Shown in pieces: positions 11,747 through 21,537 of a stretch of 64,000 bases of DNA. A program made the translations under genes and the position numbers. Location of the stretch: assembly GCA_014529385.2 (NCBI GenBank), contig CM043955.1, positions 137,537,608 through 137,601,607 on the forward strand. The letters are read 5' to 3'. The stretch is from Adiantum capillus-veneris (lineage: Eukaryota > Streptophyta > Polypodiopsida > Polypodiales > Pteridaceae). The notes beneath the pieces are model-generated. The model was not told the origin of the DNA. It made no database searches and saw nothing but the letters and a program-made list of their open reading frames with translations. The first letter of the stretch is position 1, and every line of letters starts with the position of its first letter.

Positions 11747-12404
11747 ACTACCTACAAAATACACACAATTGGCCTAAGAAACTAGCAATATTGAGAAATT
11801 TATACTTGCTACTCTAAAATGTATCGTATTCTTCAGCAATCAAAAAACTCAACCATCATCATATACTATGGTATATAGCATATTAGGTCCCCCAAAACTC
11901 AAGGAAGATTAGCTTTGTGTTATACATTACACTTACACAATCAAAATTAAATTTGGATATCAAGAAAGCCACCAAAAAAATCATAAAAGTGCTAATTTTG
12001 GCCAAAAAAACAGGATTATGCAATTCTTGTAAATTGGTCATAACTTTCAATTTTAACACTTAGCTCTCCCTACAAGCATCAAAACATGTTGAGAACTATG
12101 AAGGCCTAACCTCTAGCCATCTAAACCTCACAAACATGAAGTTTAGAGTGGTATAGTTGCCAACAATTGAAAAAAAGCCAAAAATAGGACCCGTTTTTTC
12201 ACACAGTTTAGGTTCAAAAATGTTGTGCAAGAGTAAGGTTAATGGTGAGATCGATACTCCAAAAAAAAATGCTAAGTTTTTTTCAGCTCATAAGGCAACT
12301 TTGTGGATATATAGCACCTAGAAATTCATTTTCATACTCTTCAAATAATTCAAGCAAAATGGTCACTTAACAGGACACAAAAGTGTCCTGTTACCATTCT
12401 AGTG

Positions 12405-13216
12405 TTAAGAGCTATTGACTGCAAGCTTTCTCTCTCATGTACAGTGTGGTGCAAGAAGTCATGTCCTGCACACCTCACACTGCTCTCTCTCTTCCCTACA
12501 TGCAGTAATGTGATGCTCCACAAGAGGGCTCTTCATTTGACTCATGTACAGCATTGTAGTTACATGCGTTTTTGTTGAGGCAAGAGCTTCTCTGAGCAGG
12601 AACGGGGGTAGTTAATTGCTACTCCAAAAGCAGGCACCGGTGAGGGTGATAACCTCACCATACAGGTGCGTACAGGTGCGTTTTCAGCGCTGGTTATGCG
12701 CTGAATTTTGACTGTTTTTCAACCATATGCATGGCAGAACCATTGGAAATAGTGCCCCATTGATAGAGGACAGTTCAGGGACTGTTTAGGGCTGAAAACA
12801 GGGCAAAAACCAGTAAATACAGCGAGCTGAATTTACTGTTTTTGGGAAGAAATCAGAGGGTTTATGCCAGTGGAAGTAACTTCCAGCAAGGGAATTGGTT
12901 TAGGGCAAGTTTTGGGGCTGTTATGCTGCCGAAATTTTGCCAAAACAGGTGGTATCTAGCTGGATACAGGCAAAGAATTCCCAGGACTCTTCTTTGTAAT
13001 TACCCTCTTAAAAAATAAAGAAATACCGAAAGGGACGTCAATTTTGGGGCCTACAGGTTGTCGGCGTCTGCTCGGAGCATTCTAGCTTCCGAGCCGTGTG
13101 TGTGCTTAAGTGCTAATTCCCGTTGCAGGTTACCTTTGTGCAGTGCTCTCTGTGTGTGTCCAAATTAAAGAATTTCGGGTGAAAGCCAAAGCCTACCGCC
13201 CCACGGGCTGGTTTCA
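12405..13216 (+). repeat. Element C 5' LTR, right half
   Basis: It resumes with TTAAGAGCTATTGACTGC, parallel to TTAAGAGCTATGGAGTGC in the LTR of D. It carries the AATAAAGAAATACCGAAAG block (AATAAA at 13,014-13,019) and ends near GGTTTCA at 13,216. Confidence 0.75.
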
Positions 13217-13237
13217 AGGTTCCGTTGCCGGGACATC
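13217..13237 (+). promoter_or_regulatory. PBS-like site of element C (tRNA-Asp type)
   Basis: The string GGTTCCGTTGCCGGGA directly follows the presumed LTR end. It resembles the complement of a tRNA-Asp 3' end (TGGCGCCGTTGCCGGGGA), used as primer by several plant Ty3 lineages. The match is imperfect. Confidence 0.45.
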
Positions 13238-13313
13238 AATCACTTTTTCCTCAAGAAGTGAGCCTCGATTGTTTTGGGTAAAGACACAGAGTACAGGAAC
13301 GCGGGATTACACT

Positions 13314-13664
13314 ATGGCTGACAAAGGGAAGGGCATTATGGAAGAGGGTTCCTCTTCGAAGGACAGACGGGAAATTCCTATGGTCTTCGAGATTGGCGAA
13401 AGCTCACGGCCACGCCTCTTTGTACCTCCTGTTGATGTGAATGTCCCTCCAGTACAGGGCTTTATGACTTGGCAACTTGAGGATGATGAGTTCACTACTC
13501 AATTAGTTGCCGTGGTGAATGTCTTTTCGCAACTGGTGCAGAACCCAAGGTTTATGGAGTTCTTGCAAGCGTCATCAGTGCCACAGCAAAATAGGCAACC
13601 TACACCGCGAACAGAGCTTGTTGAAGCTCAAGGCCAAGTACTTCATGCGTCTCAGCAGGATAGG
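13314..13664 (+). pseudogene. Element C gag, N-terminal part
   Basis: The first ATG in a good context (13,314) opens MADKGKGIMEEGSSS and continues through NPRFMEFLQ, which aligns with NPRFLAFLQ of the D gag. The frame is severed at 13,664 by element B and continues after 19,541. Confidence 0.8.
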
Positions 13665-14837
13665 TGTCACGTGACACATCCCAACCCTATGTGTCCGTGA
13701 ACAAGCTACACCATAGCAAGGTTTCCGTCAAGGCCAGTCAAGTTAGATTAGCAGTGATCTGGCACTTTGGTAGTCTATTCGTAGACCGTGCATGCCCAGT
13801 CACTTAGCATAGATGCATATCCTCCGGTCGCACACAGCATGATCATCAGAATTCCCATCAAAATCCATTAGCATCAGTTAGGGGAATTTTCCAGTGCATT
13901 TAGCCTATTTTCCTATTTATTGGTATTTTCACTTATTATTTTTAAGTGACTTTCCAACAAAAGTAGGTAGGGCAATTTTGCTAAGTTAATATATAAGCAA
14001 ACCCAAGTTATCACTTTCTGGCAGAAGAGGCAGCAGGAGCTTCCCGCTCAACAGGCAACTTCTCAACAATACCCCCCCACAGCTTCAGATCCATCGCCAT
14101 CACCTCCCATTCCCTTGGCGTTTTTCACAGCATCTCCCGTCGCCTTGAAGTTCCCCCTTCTGGCGATAGTCCCCGGGCAGATCAGCCCAAGGCCTAGCGT
14201 TTTGGTTTGCAAAAACGCTACATGACCAGCCCAGCGTTTTCTTCATAAAAACGCCAGCCCACTTGCAGATTCCAGCGTTTTGTTTTCAGCCACATCAGCG
14301 TTTTGGTTCTCAGCCAACCAGCAGCAGATCCTCGCAGTTTTCAGCCTATGACTCAGTAGCAGATCAGCCCCCAACCGGTTGCAGATGTTCCCCCATTTTC
14401 AGCCATAAAAACGCAGCCAAAACAATCATTTTCAGCCACCGAAACAGTCCCGAATTCAGCGATTAAAAGATCACAGATTTCAGCCATCAAGTCGTCGTCG
14501 TCATCACCGTCGTCGTCGTCGTCGTCGGCATAGTCCCATTGCATCAGTCCATTGCATACGCATTGTACACCTTTGTGCAATCAAAGTAGACAACTCTCGC
14601 CGACGAGAGTGGGGCCTTCCGAGGAGGGTTTTACAACCTCTCGGGTGTTGTATCTCTTCTCTCTCCTTCTCTCAGTCTCATTCACTTGCACGCACAATAT
14701 CCACTCACTTCGTTCGTGATCATAGCATTCTCCATAAGGCGGAAGACTCTCTTCTTCCCTAAGAACTAAAAGAAACCTTGAGCAATAAAGATCACTAATC
14801 TTGAGAAAATACAACATTCATTCCGCTACACCTTACA
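13665..14837 (+). repeat. Element B 5' LTR (1,173 bp)
   Basis: A TATA box (TATATAA, 13,990-13,996) puts the likely transcription start near 14,020. Downstream sits a cluster of AGCGTTTT motifs, two of which form hairpins with a following AAAACGC(T). A (GTC)n run lies at 14,488-14,528; it is shorter in the 3' LTR, which accounts for the length difference between the LTRs. Confidence 0.92.
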
Positions 14838-14850
14838 TTGGTATCAGAGC
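14838..14850 (+). promoter_or_regulatory. Primer-binding site of element B (initiator Met tRNA)
   Basis: TTGGTATCAGAGC follows the LTR end directly. This is the standard plant PBS complementary to the 3' end of initiator Met tRNA. Confidence 0.92.
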
Positions 14851-15293
14851 TTTGGAAGTGTTCTGCATTACTCAAGGAAAGAACCACAATAATTTTTTTT
14901 GCTTGTTGCGATCGCACGAACCCAAAGTTTACTTGGGCGTGGCGATTCCTAATCGTGTTTTATTGAAGAGTGACAGGAATCCCAAGAAAGAAGGGCTTGT
15001 CCAGCCTCCCCTTGTGTCTCTTTTCACTCATTGAGAGCGGACCGTGCACTTAGCGGCCGGCCAATCGACGTGAGGTGGGAGAAAGCAACCTTGGTGTGAG
15101 CACAAGGCCGCCAAGGGGTGAGCCCGCAGAAAAGGGTAGAACTCGGGTGAAGAGAAGATCCTTCTCCAACGCGATTTGCAAGCGAAAGAAACCCTCAAGA
15201 ACCTCAAGATCCTCAAGAACCCAAGAACTCAAGAACCTCAAGACCCTCAAGAACCAAGTTCCTCATGAACTTAAGAACCAAAGATCCTAGTGC
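14851..15293 (+). other. Element B untranslated leader with CTCAAGAAC minisatellite
   Basis: No convincing gene lies here. Between about 15,185 and 15,290 a 9-10-bp unit of the type CTCAAGAAC/CTCAAGATC is repeated many times up to the first gag ATG at 15,294. Confidence 0.75.
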
Positions 15294-17258
15294 ATGGTCG
15301 TCACCCGAAGCGGCATGGATACTTCGCATTCAGGTGATGAGCATGAGAGAGGCGACGAAGGATTCTCCCCACCAGGAGATTTTTCCAACCCTCCCCCTTC
15401 GCCATCTACGCCACGAGTTGTCCTCACTCCTATGGAGATGATGGTCAAGTCGATGTTGGACATGATGGCACAACAACAAGAAACGAATCGAGTTGCATTG
15501 GCACAACTCGCAATCAAAGCAGAAGAACAAGCAGCAAAGGACCGTGCACAAGAAGCCAAGGACTGCGAGCGCGATGAAAGAAACGCCATACTTGCGAAGA
15601 AAATCGTCTTGCTCAGGACCGTGAGCACCTTGCTCTTGCCGCAAAACAAGAAGAAAATCGACTTGCTTTCGAACACGAGCGCGATGAATGAGAGGCTCAA
15701 AGGGAGATTCGTCATCAAGAATTTATTTCCCACATCCTAGCCTCGAAGACCGAACCACCCAAAGATCGTGGGAGTTCGTCAAGTGGCGCAAGCCACGACG
15801 CGGATTCCAATCATCCAGTCACAGAAAAGTTGACTTTCAGTAAAGTATGATGGTAAGATGGATGCTACAGTAATTCATTCTTGGTTGCATCAATTTAATG
15901 CTTATTGTGCGACAACTAAGAAGACAGGAAATAGCAAAGTTCTGACGGCAGCTATATACCTTGCCAGTGATGCCATCAATTGGTACCACGCATGGCAAGA
16001 GGCACAGCTAGCCGCGCACCTTGAGGCAACCGACGATTTCACGCCCCTCTCTTTTAGTTGGGCTGATTTCCAAGACAAGCTCAAGGCGCGGTTTATGCCA
16101 CCTCAGTACATGGCACGATTGAAGGACGATTGGCGCGCTCTCAAGCAAAATGGTATGCTGGTTATGTCTTTTTCTAATCGTGTTTTGCAGCTAGGTACCC
16201 AATTACGCATGTCGGACGATGAGCGTAAAGAGGCTTTTCTCTCTGGATTGGACGAGTATATCAAGTACGATATCAAGGTATTCAATCCAATCGATCTCAA
16301 CAAGGCGGTAGCGATTGCTCTCGCACAGGAGATAAAGCACAACAAGGGAAAGCCTAAGGAGAACAAGACTTCCACAAGTACCTCGCAGACTTCTCAGAAC
16401 CCTCAGAACGGTAAGAATGGTAAGAATGATAACTCTTCTAACCAATCTTCCAACAGTCTCTCATCAAAGAATTCTTCCACTGAATCTAAGGGTAAGGCTA
16501 ACACAACTGCTAAACCTAAGCTTACTCCAGATGAAAAGGTAGCACAAGGAATTGTAGGAGGTTACATCACTTCGGAAGAACAAAGCACTTATTCTAAGGA
16601 AGGTAGTTGTTTTCATTGTCACATTAAGGGTCACATAAAACGAACATGTCCTAAGCTTGAATCGAATGAATCTAAAGAACCCACAGCACCCACTACATCT
16701 GTCAATGCAATGAATGATAACACGATTGTGCCCAAAGTTTCTCAGGACCCTCCCATTGATGATTCTCTCATTAAATGTTATGGTCGTACGTCGGGGCACC
16801 GTTTTGTCATATTGTTTGACCCAGGTAGTATGCATGATGTGATCAGTTCCTCTCTTGTTGAGAAAGCCCACCTCGAAGTTAGTCCGAGATCTCCTATCGA
16901 GGTCTCTGGCTTTCGTCCCGGTATGGACGTTCTCATCACGGAGGAGTGCCTTGATGTGTTGTTTGTGATTCAACCGACTGCCTTCACTAGAAGATTTGTT
17001 GTTTCTCCTCTTTCAAGATGTGATATGATTTTAGACATTAAATGGTTTCGTGAAACTAATGCTTTCATAAATTTTTCGGCTAACACTATAACTCTCAATG
17101 TCGACAGTGATTCTCCTATTGTCATTCATGGAGAGGACATTGCTCCTTCTCCATCTCTCATTGCTAATATGCAGGACAAGGTTGAAAGGATTCGGGATAA
17201 GGAGATTCTCTATATCTCTTTTTCTCCACAGCATGACACACAGGATTTGCATGATTAG
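15294..17258 (+). pseudogene. Element B gag-protease
   Basis: The gag starts MVVTRSGMDTSHSGDE at 15,294. A charged coiled-coil-like stretch (ERDERNAIL and beyond) follows, then the capsid domain (MDATVIHSWLHQFNAYC, AINWYHAWQEAQ, FSWADFQDKLKARFMPPQYM). After that come a Ser/Asn/Lys-rich linker, one CCHC knuckle (CFHCHIKGHIKRTC near 16,609) and an aspartic protease with FDPGSMHDVISS (about 16,819). Two compensating frameshifts near 15,596 and 15,855 throw the stretch between them out of frame; from 15,858 on the frame is clean to a TAG at 17,256. In a living copy Gag would build particles and the protease would cut the polyprotein. The capsid is related to the gag relic at 23,273-24,130. Confidence 0.85.
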
Positions 17259-18155
17259 GAGAAGCATGATGATTTGAATGATAATGATTTACATGATGAT
17301 TTGGATGAAAAAGACAAGCATGATGAATTGCATGAAGATGATGTGATTGTTCACAAGGATGATGTGTTAGTTGATGCTTTTTCTAGCGAAGCTAACCTCG
17401 TTGTAGAATCGATCAATCACCAAGAATCGATCTTGGCTTTCGAGTCGAGGTCCACAGATCCCCCACAAGACGATTCGATAGATCCCAAAGAAGAGATCTT
17501 GGCTCTCGAGCCTTGGTCCAAAGAACCATCACAGGAAGTATTGTGTGTTCGCATGATTGATACGCACGCATTGTTCGAGTGTTTCATTCGTGAAGGTTTC
17601 CTGTATTTTAGTCAACATCGTTATGTGATCCCTTTTTCTAGGCATGACATATGGTATGTTGAGCACGTTTCTCTCATGGATGAGCACGAATGTATGCGGA
17701 TTGTTCATGAAAAGCTGAAAAGTATATATGTACGGAAGTCACATTTCATGTCTCTTCCTTGGCATGACACAGTTTCCGAAAGAGCACATGATAGTATGAG
17801 CACCAAGCATGGGCATTTCTATTGTGATTTGCCACTATTGATTGATTTCGATCAAACAAAAAAGATTCGACCTCATTGTTTGCATGTGTTTGATGGACGG
17901 GTTGTCACTCCGTCTCTATGTTCATCTACATTGCATACACAGTCTTTAGAGAAGACAAGATTTTTTTCCTTCACTTTACATGGAATGGGTATGTTCATGG
18001 TTTTGTGTTGGAGATGGTTTCAAGAATTTTCAGCCATGGAGATTCTTGAAGACGAAAGAAGCAGGACTCTAGACGAAGTTGAAACAAGGAAGGAGCCACA
18101 GAAGATTGTGTCGCTTTCAGCGCGGCCCAAAGAAGCAAGCATTGCAGACCTTTAG
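17259..18155 (+). CDS. Element B ORF X, unknown protein, in frame with gag-pro across one TAG
   Basis: I do not recognise this protein. It follows the protease in the same frame, separated only by the TAG at 17,256-17,258, which falls inside a His/Asp-rich repeat (..DLHD, stop, EKHDDLNDNDLHDDLDEKDKH..). The first methionine is at 17,274. The N-terminal third is strongly acidic, with two similar segments (ESILAFESRSTDPPQDD and EEILALEPWSKEPSQE). The middle has several His-Asp pairs and Cys/His residues, and near the C-terminus lies a short hydrophobic run (MGMFMVLCWRWF) too brief to be a sure membrane segment. It occupies the place of RT and integrase. It could be a degenerated pol relic, an env-like frame, a captured host fragment, or a Gag-Pro extension; nothing in it resembles RT or DDE motifs. 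Confidence 0.6.
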   Translation, partial: EKHDDLNDNDLHDDLDEKDKHDELHEDDVIVHKDDVLVDAFSSEANLVVESINHQESILAFESRSTDPPQDDSIDPKEEILALEPWSKEPSQEVLCVRMIDTHALFECFIREGFLYFSQHRYVIPFSRHDIWYVEHVSLMDEHECMRIVHEKLKSIYVRKSHFMSLPWHDTVSERAHDSMSTKHGHFYCDLPLLIDFDQTKKIRPHCLHVFDGRVVTPSLCSSTLHTQSLEKTRFFSFTLHGMGMFMVLCWRWFQEFSAMEILEDERSRTLDEVETRKEPQKIVSLSARPKEASIADL

Positions 18156-18351
18156 AAAGTTCAAGTACCGCACGACCCACACATCAGAGTGGGCCGGGGA
18201 AGAGTCACTTCCAGGATTCCGGATGCTGTTGGCGATCTCCCTCGACGCCATACAAAGTTCAAGTACCGCACGACCCACACATCAGAGTGGGCCGGCGAAG
18301 AGTCACTTCCAGGATTCCGGATGCTGTTGGCGATCTCCCTCGACGCCATAC
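18156..18351 (+). repeat. 98-bp direct tandem duplication in element B
   Basis: Two almost identical 98-bp units (18,156-18,253 and 18,254-18,351), each starting AAAGTTCAAGTACCGCACG, lie between the end of ORF X and the PPT. Confidence 0.93.
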
Positions 18352-18375
18352 AGTTCGGTACCAGTACCTCACTTT

Positions 18376-18388
18376 GAAAAGGAGAGGA
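18376..18388 (+). promoter_or_regulatory. Polypurine tract of element B
   Basis: GAAAAGGAGAGGA lies immediately before the 3' LTR. It is the expected plus-strand primer site. Confidence 0.88.
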
Positions 18389-19541
18389 TGTCACGTGACA
18401 CATCCCAACCCTATGTGTCCGTGAACAAGCTACACCATAGCAGGGTTTCCGTCAAGTCCAATCAAGTTAGATTAGCAGTGATCTAGCACTTTTGTGAGTC
18501 TATTCGTAGACTGTGCATGCCCAGTCACTTAGCATAGATGCATATCCTCCGGTTGCACACAGCATGATCATCGGAATTCCCATCAGAATCCATTTAGCAT
18601 AAGTTAGGGGAATTTTCCTGTGCATTTAGCCTATTTTCCTATTTATTGGTATTTTCACTTATTATTTTTAAGTGACTTTCCAATAAAAGTAGGTAGGGCA
18701 ATTTTGCCAAGTTAATATATAAGCAAACCCAAGTTAGCACTTTCTGGCAGAAGAGGCAGCAGGAGCTTCCCGCTCAACAGGCAACTTCTCAACAATACCC
18801 CCCCACAGCATCAGATCCATCGCCATCACCTCCCATTCCCTTGGCGTTTTTCACAGCATCTTCCATCGCCTTGAAGTTCCCCCCTTCTGGCGATAGTCCC
18901 CCAGCAGATCAGCCCAAGGCCTAGCGTTTTGGCTTGCAAAAACGCTACATGACCAGCCCAGCGTTTTCTTCATAAAAACGCCAGCCCACTTGCAAATTCC
19001 AGCGTTTTGTTTTCAGCCACATCAGCGTTTTGATTCTCAGCCAACCAGCAGCAGATCCTCGCAGTTTTCAGCCTATGACTCAGTAGCAGATCAGCCCCCA
19101 GCCGGTTGCAAATGTTCCCCCATTTTCAGCCATAAAAACACAGCCAAAACAGTCATTTTCAGCCACCGAAACAGTCCCGAATTCAGCGATTAAAAGATCA
19201 CAGATTTCAGCCATCAAGTCGTCGTCGTCATCGGCATACTCCCATTGCATCAGTCCATTGCATACGCATTGTACACCTTTGTGCAATCAAAGTAGACAAC
19301 TCTCGCCAACGAGAGTGGGGCCTTCGGAGGAGGGTTTTACAACCTCTCGGGTGTCGTATCTCCTCTCTCCTCCTCTCAGTCTCATTCACTTGCACGCACA
19401 ATATCCACTCACTTTGTTCGTGATCATAGCATTCTCCATAAGACGGAAGACTCTCTTCTTCCCTAAGAACTAAAAGGAACCTTGAGCAATAAAGATCACT
19501 AATCTTGAGAAAATACAACATTCATTCCGATGCACCTTACA
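18389..19541 (+). repeat. Element B 3' LTR (1,153 bp)
   Basis: It matches the 5' LTR throughout, with the TATA box at 18,716-18,722, and ends CCTTACA before TSD ATAGG. A shortened (GTC)n run and a few percent scattered mismatches suggest the insertion is older than element D. Confidence 0.92.
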
Positions 19542-21230
19542 ATAGGGAACACTCGCATGTTGCGGAGTCAGTGGCTCCAAAACAGGTTCCTCCCGTCCTT
19601 GAATAGGTGGTTAGGACGCCTACTCCACAGGCTATGCCAGTTCAGCCCGCCACCTTTTAGAGCCCGCATGTTGTCTTGAATGGACAGGGAACTCGTTACC
19701 CGGCAATGCATCCAGTTTTTCCACCACCCACGGTACATCCTGGGTATTTGGGGGTGGATCTGTGTTCCAGAGTATGGCTGGTTATGTGCCTGGAAGTCAG
19801 CCGTACATGCCAAGAACAGTGTTTAGGGGTATGCAAGGCATGATGCCAAAACCCATGTATGGTAGCATCGGCATGCAGCAAGGTTTTCAGAGCAACCACG
19901 GCCAGTTTGGGGTGCCATAGGGCCATTTTGGCATGGCTGGTTTTTCTGGACAGCAGCCAGATATGGCACCTCTGACGCAAAATGTTAATGGCCAAGATGT
20001 GTCGATGATGCCTACTACAGTGCCCATGTTGCAGACTATTCCTTATGACAATTTGGAGGCACTGGAAAAGCCGAAAGCTTACAAACAAACTGGTGCAGCT
20101 GTAAAGTTTAGCACTTTCAGCGGCTTCAAGGATAAAGCAAAGGCTCTCACTTTCCTCCAGCAGTTTGATACAACTTATGTAGGAGGGAATTTTACAGAGG
20201 CCTCTAAGGTCAGGAAAGCTGCCACTTTCTTGAAGGACAATGGGCTTACATGGTGGACGACATTGTTTAATGCAAGGACAGGCACCCGCCACTTGGATCT
20301 ACTTCAAACAAATATTTGCATATGCTTGGTTGTCAAATGAATTTGAAGCCAACGTCATGATAGATTGGCACCAGCTTACTTCGGTTGCATGCAAGAGCTT
20401 GCTGGAGTACAATCGGAGATTTGTAAAGCGTTACTCTCAGTGACCTCCTAAAGATTTGAGCCATTGACAAAGCAAATAGAGAAGTATTGTTGTGGGCTGC
20501 CTAAAGGGCTTCGGGACTACTGTACCAAGAACAGAGTAGCTACCCTCACCCAACTCATGGAAGTTGCTAACACCAATCTTGCCTTGTTGAAAGGAGAGGA
20601 CAGTGGGTTTCCGAGCAACGAGAAAGGAGGGCAACAAAAGAAAAATTCAGCGAAGAAGCCCTTTGTGAAAAGGGCTCTTGAAGCGTCACAAGGGTCAGAA
20701 AAGGCCAACAAAGACAAGGATTCAGCCGGGACTTTGAAGCGCAGGCAAAGAAACAAAAAAGGAATCCTTTTGTGCGTAAGTCGCTCGAGGAAAAGAAGGT
20801 CCTAATGGCTGAAAACAAATGCTTCATATGCGAGCAACCTAGTCACTTTGCTACCAATTGTCCACAAAGGAAAAGACGGACTCACTCAGATGATAAAGAA
20901 GACTAGAAAGGCAAGAAGCCTAAACCCACGGCAAGTTTGTGCCAGATATAGTGGGTGACAGGCCCAGTACAGATGCCAACAAGTTATGCAGAGCATGGGG
21001 TAAAGTTAGAGATCAGATGCCACTCATCTTTTTTTATCCAGGTGCCAAAGAAAACTTTATCTCACCAGAGTTAGCTATGAAGCTGGGCATCAGAGCTGCA
21101 GAGATGGGGTACACAGCAGAGGCAGGGTTGGCATGTCCTAGCCGCTCAGAGTGTGTTACTTCCATTATTGGAAAGCTACCTCTGCATATTTAGTCATATG
21201 TAGACACAGAAGGATTTTATATCATGAACT
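19542..21230 (+). pseudogene. Element C gag (C-terminal part), zinc knuckle and start of protease
   Basis: The gag of C continues here: VQPATF, FPPPTVHPGY, then the capsid (LTFLQQFDTTYVGGNFTEASK; a YCCGLPKGLRDYC motif near 20,490). The knuckle CFICEQPSHFATNC lies near 20,821 and the protease start (FFYPGAKENFIS) near 21,032. In the protease motif the catalytic Asp is replaced by Tyr (FFYPGA against FFDPGA in D). Several frameshifts and stops are present. The frame ends at GFYIMN, where pol is deleted. Confidence 0.85.
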
Positions 21231-21537
21231 GTCTAAGTCACCAAATGTATTGCAGCTCTACCTTGAAGCCTTTGGGTTACAGCCTACCTATGCCCCAACC
21301 CAACGTGTGCAAAGGAGGGGTAATGATAGAGCTAGCACATCAAATGTACATATGAATTCACTGTAATAGATGGAAATGACAAAAGTATGAAGGTCTCATT
21401 AAGTCATTTGTATCTATGTGTTACGACCTTTCTTGCGGATACATGCGATGATAAAAGAGTGCTAATAACACACGATCATCAGTGGCGTGTATTTATGGTA
21501 TGCAATCGAGAACGTTTGCGATTTCAAGAGGGGGGTA
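21231..21537 (+). pseudogene. Element C integrase C-terminal end, 3' untranslated region and PPT
   Basis: After the deletion junction the frame reads SPNVLQLYLEAFGLQPTYAP, matching SPTVLSLYLEAFDLQPTLTP at the end of the D integrase. About 3 kb of pol (most of protease, all of RT and RNase H, nearly all of integrase) is missing compared with D. The PPT AAGAGGGGGG lies just before the LTR at 21,538. Confidence 0.85.

Larger units (their letters stand above)
2797..12404. mobile_element. Non-autonomous DNA transposon, TTAA-flanked, piggyBac-like (split by element D)
   Basis: Terminal inverted repeats start CACTAGAATGGTAAC at the left end and end in the reverse complement at the right end (12,386-12,404). 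Both ends are flanked by TTAA (2,793-2,796 and 12,405-12,408). Subtracting element D leaves about 1.32 kb without a plausible reading frame, so it resembles a large MITE. The related LTRs of element D carry an uninterrupted ..GGTTAAGAGCTATGG.. at the matching place (near 4,032), which acts as an empty site and confirms the boundaries. A 4-bp TTAA duplication is the hallmark of piggyBac elements, and the tip resembles the CCCTAGAAAGATA tip of the founding piggyBac. Next to each tip is a near-perfect palindrome (AGGACACAAAAGTGTCCT at the right). The superfamily call is inference because no transposase is present. Confidence 0.7.
13665..19541 (+). mobile_element. Non-autonomous LTR retrotransposon B (Gag-Pro-X, no RT/integrase), TSD ATAGG
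   Basis: This element has complete boundaries: a perfect TSD ATAGG (13,660-13,664 and 19,542-19,546), LTRs of 1,173 and 1,153 bp beginning TGTCACGTGACAC and ending CCTTACA, an initiator-Met PBS, and a PPT. Between the LTRs are only a gag-protease frame and a 294-codon in-frame extension without recognised domains. No RT, RNase H or integrase remains, yet both LTRs, PBS and PPT are in place. It therefore probably moves, or moved, with enzymes supplied by another Ty3 element. It differs from simple TR-GAG elements by retaining a protease and the extra frame. It is inserted in the gag of element C. Confidence 0.92.

Noticed and set aside
2797-12404. CACTA (EnSpm) superfamily assignment based on the CACTA tip
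   Set aside because: CACTA elements give a 3-bp duplication, but the three bases on each side are TAA and TTA and do not match. TTAA on both sides and the single TTAA in the sister LTR fit a 4-bp TTAA target instead.
14480-14580. Acidic poly-Asp frame (DDDDGDDDD) on the minus strand
   Set aside because: Translation of the (GTC)n run inside the B LTR.
15287-15733. A 148-codon minus-strand frame opposite the element B gag start
   Set aside because: Antisense shadow of the gag coiled-coil region; no features of a gene of its own.
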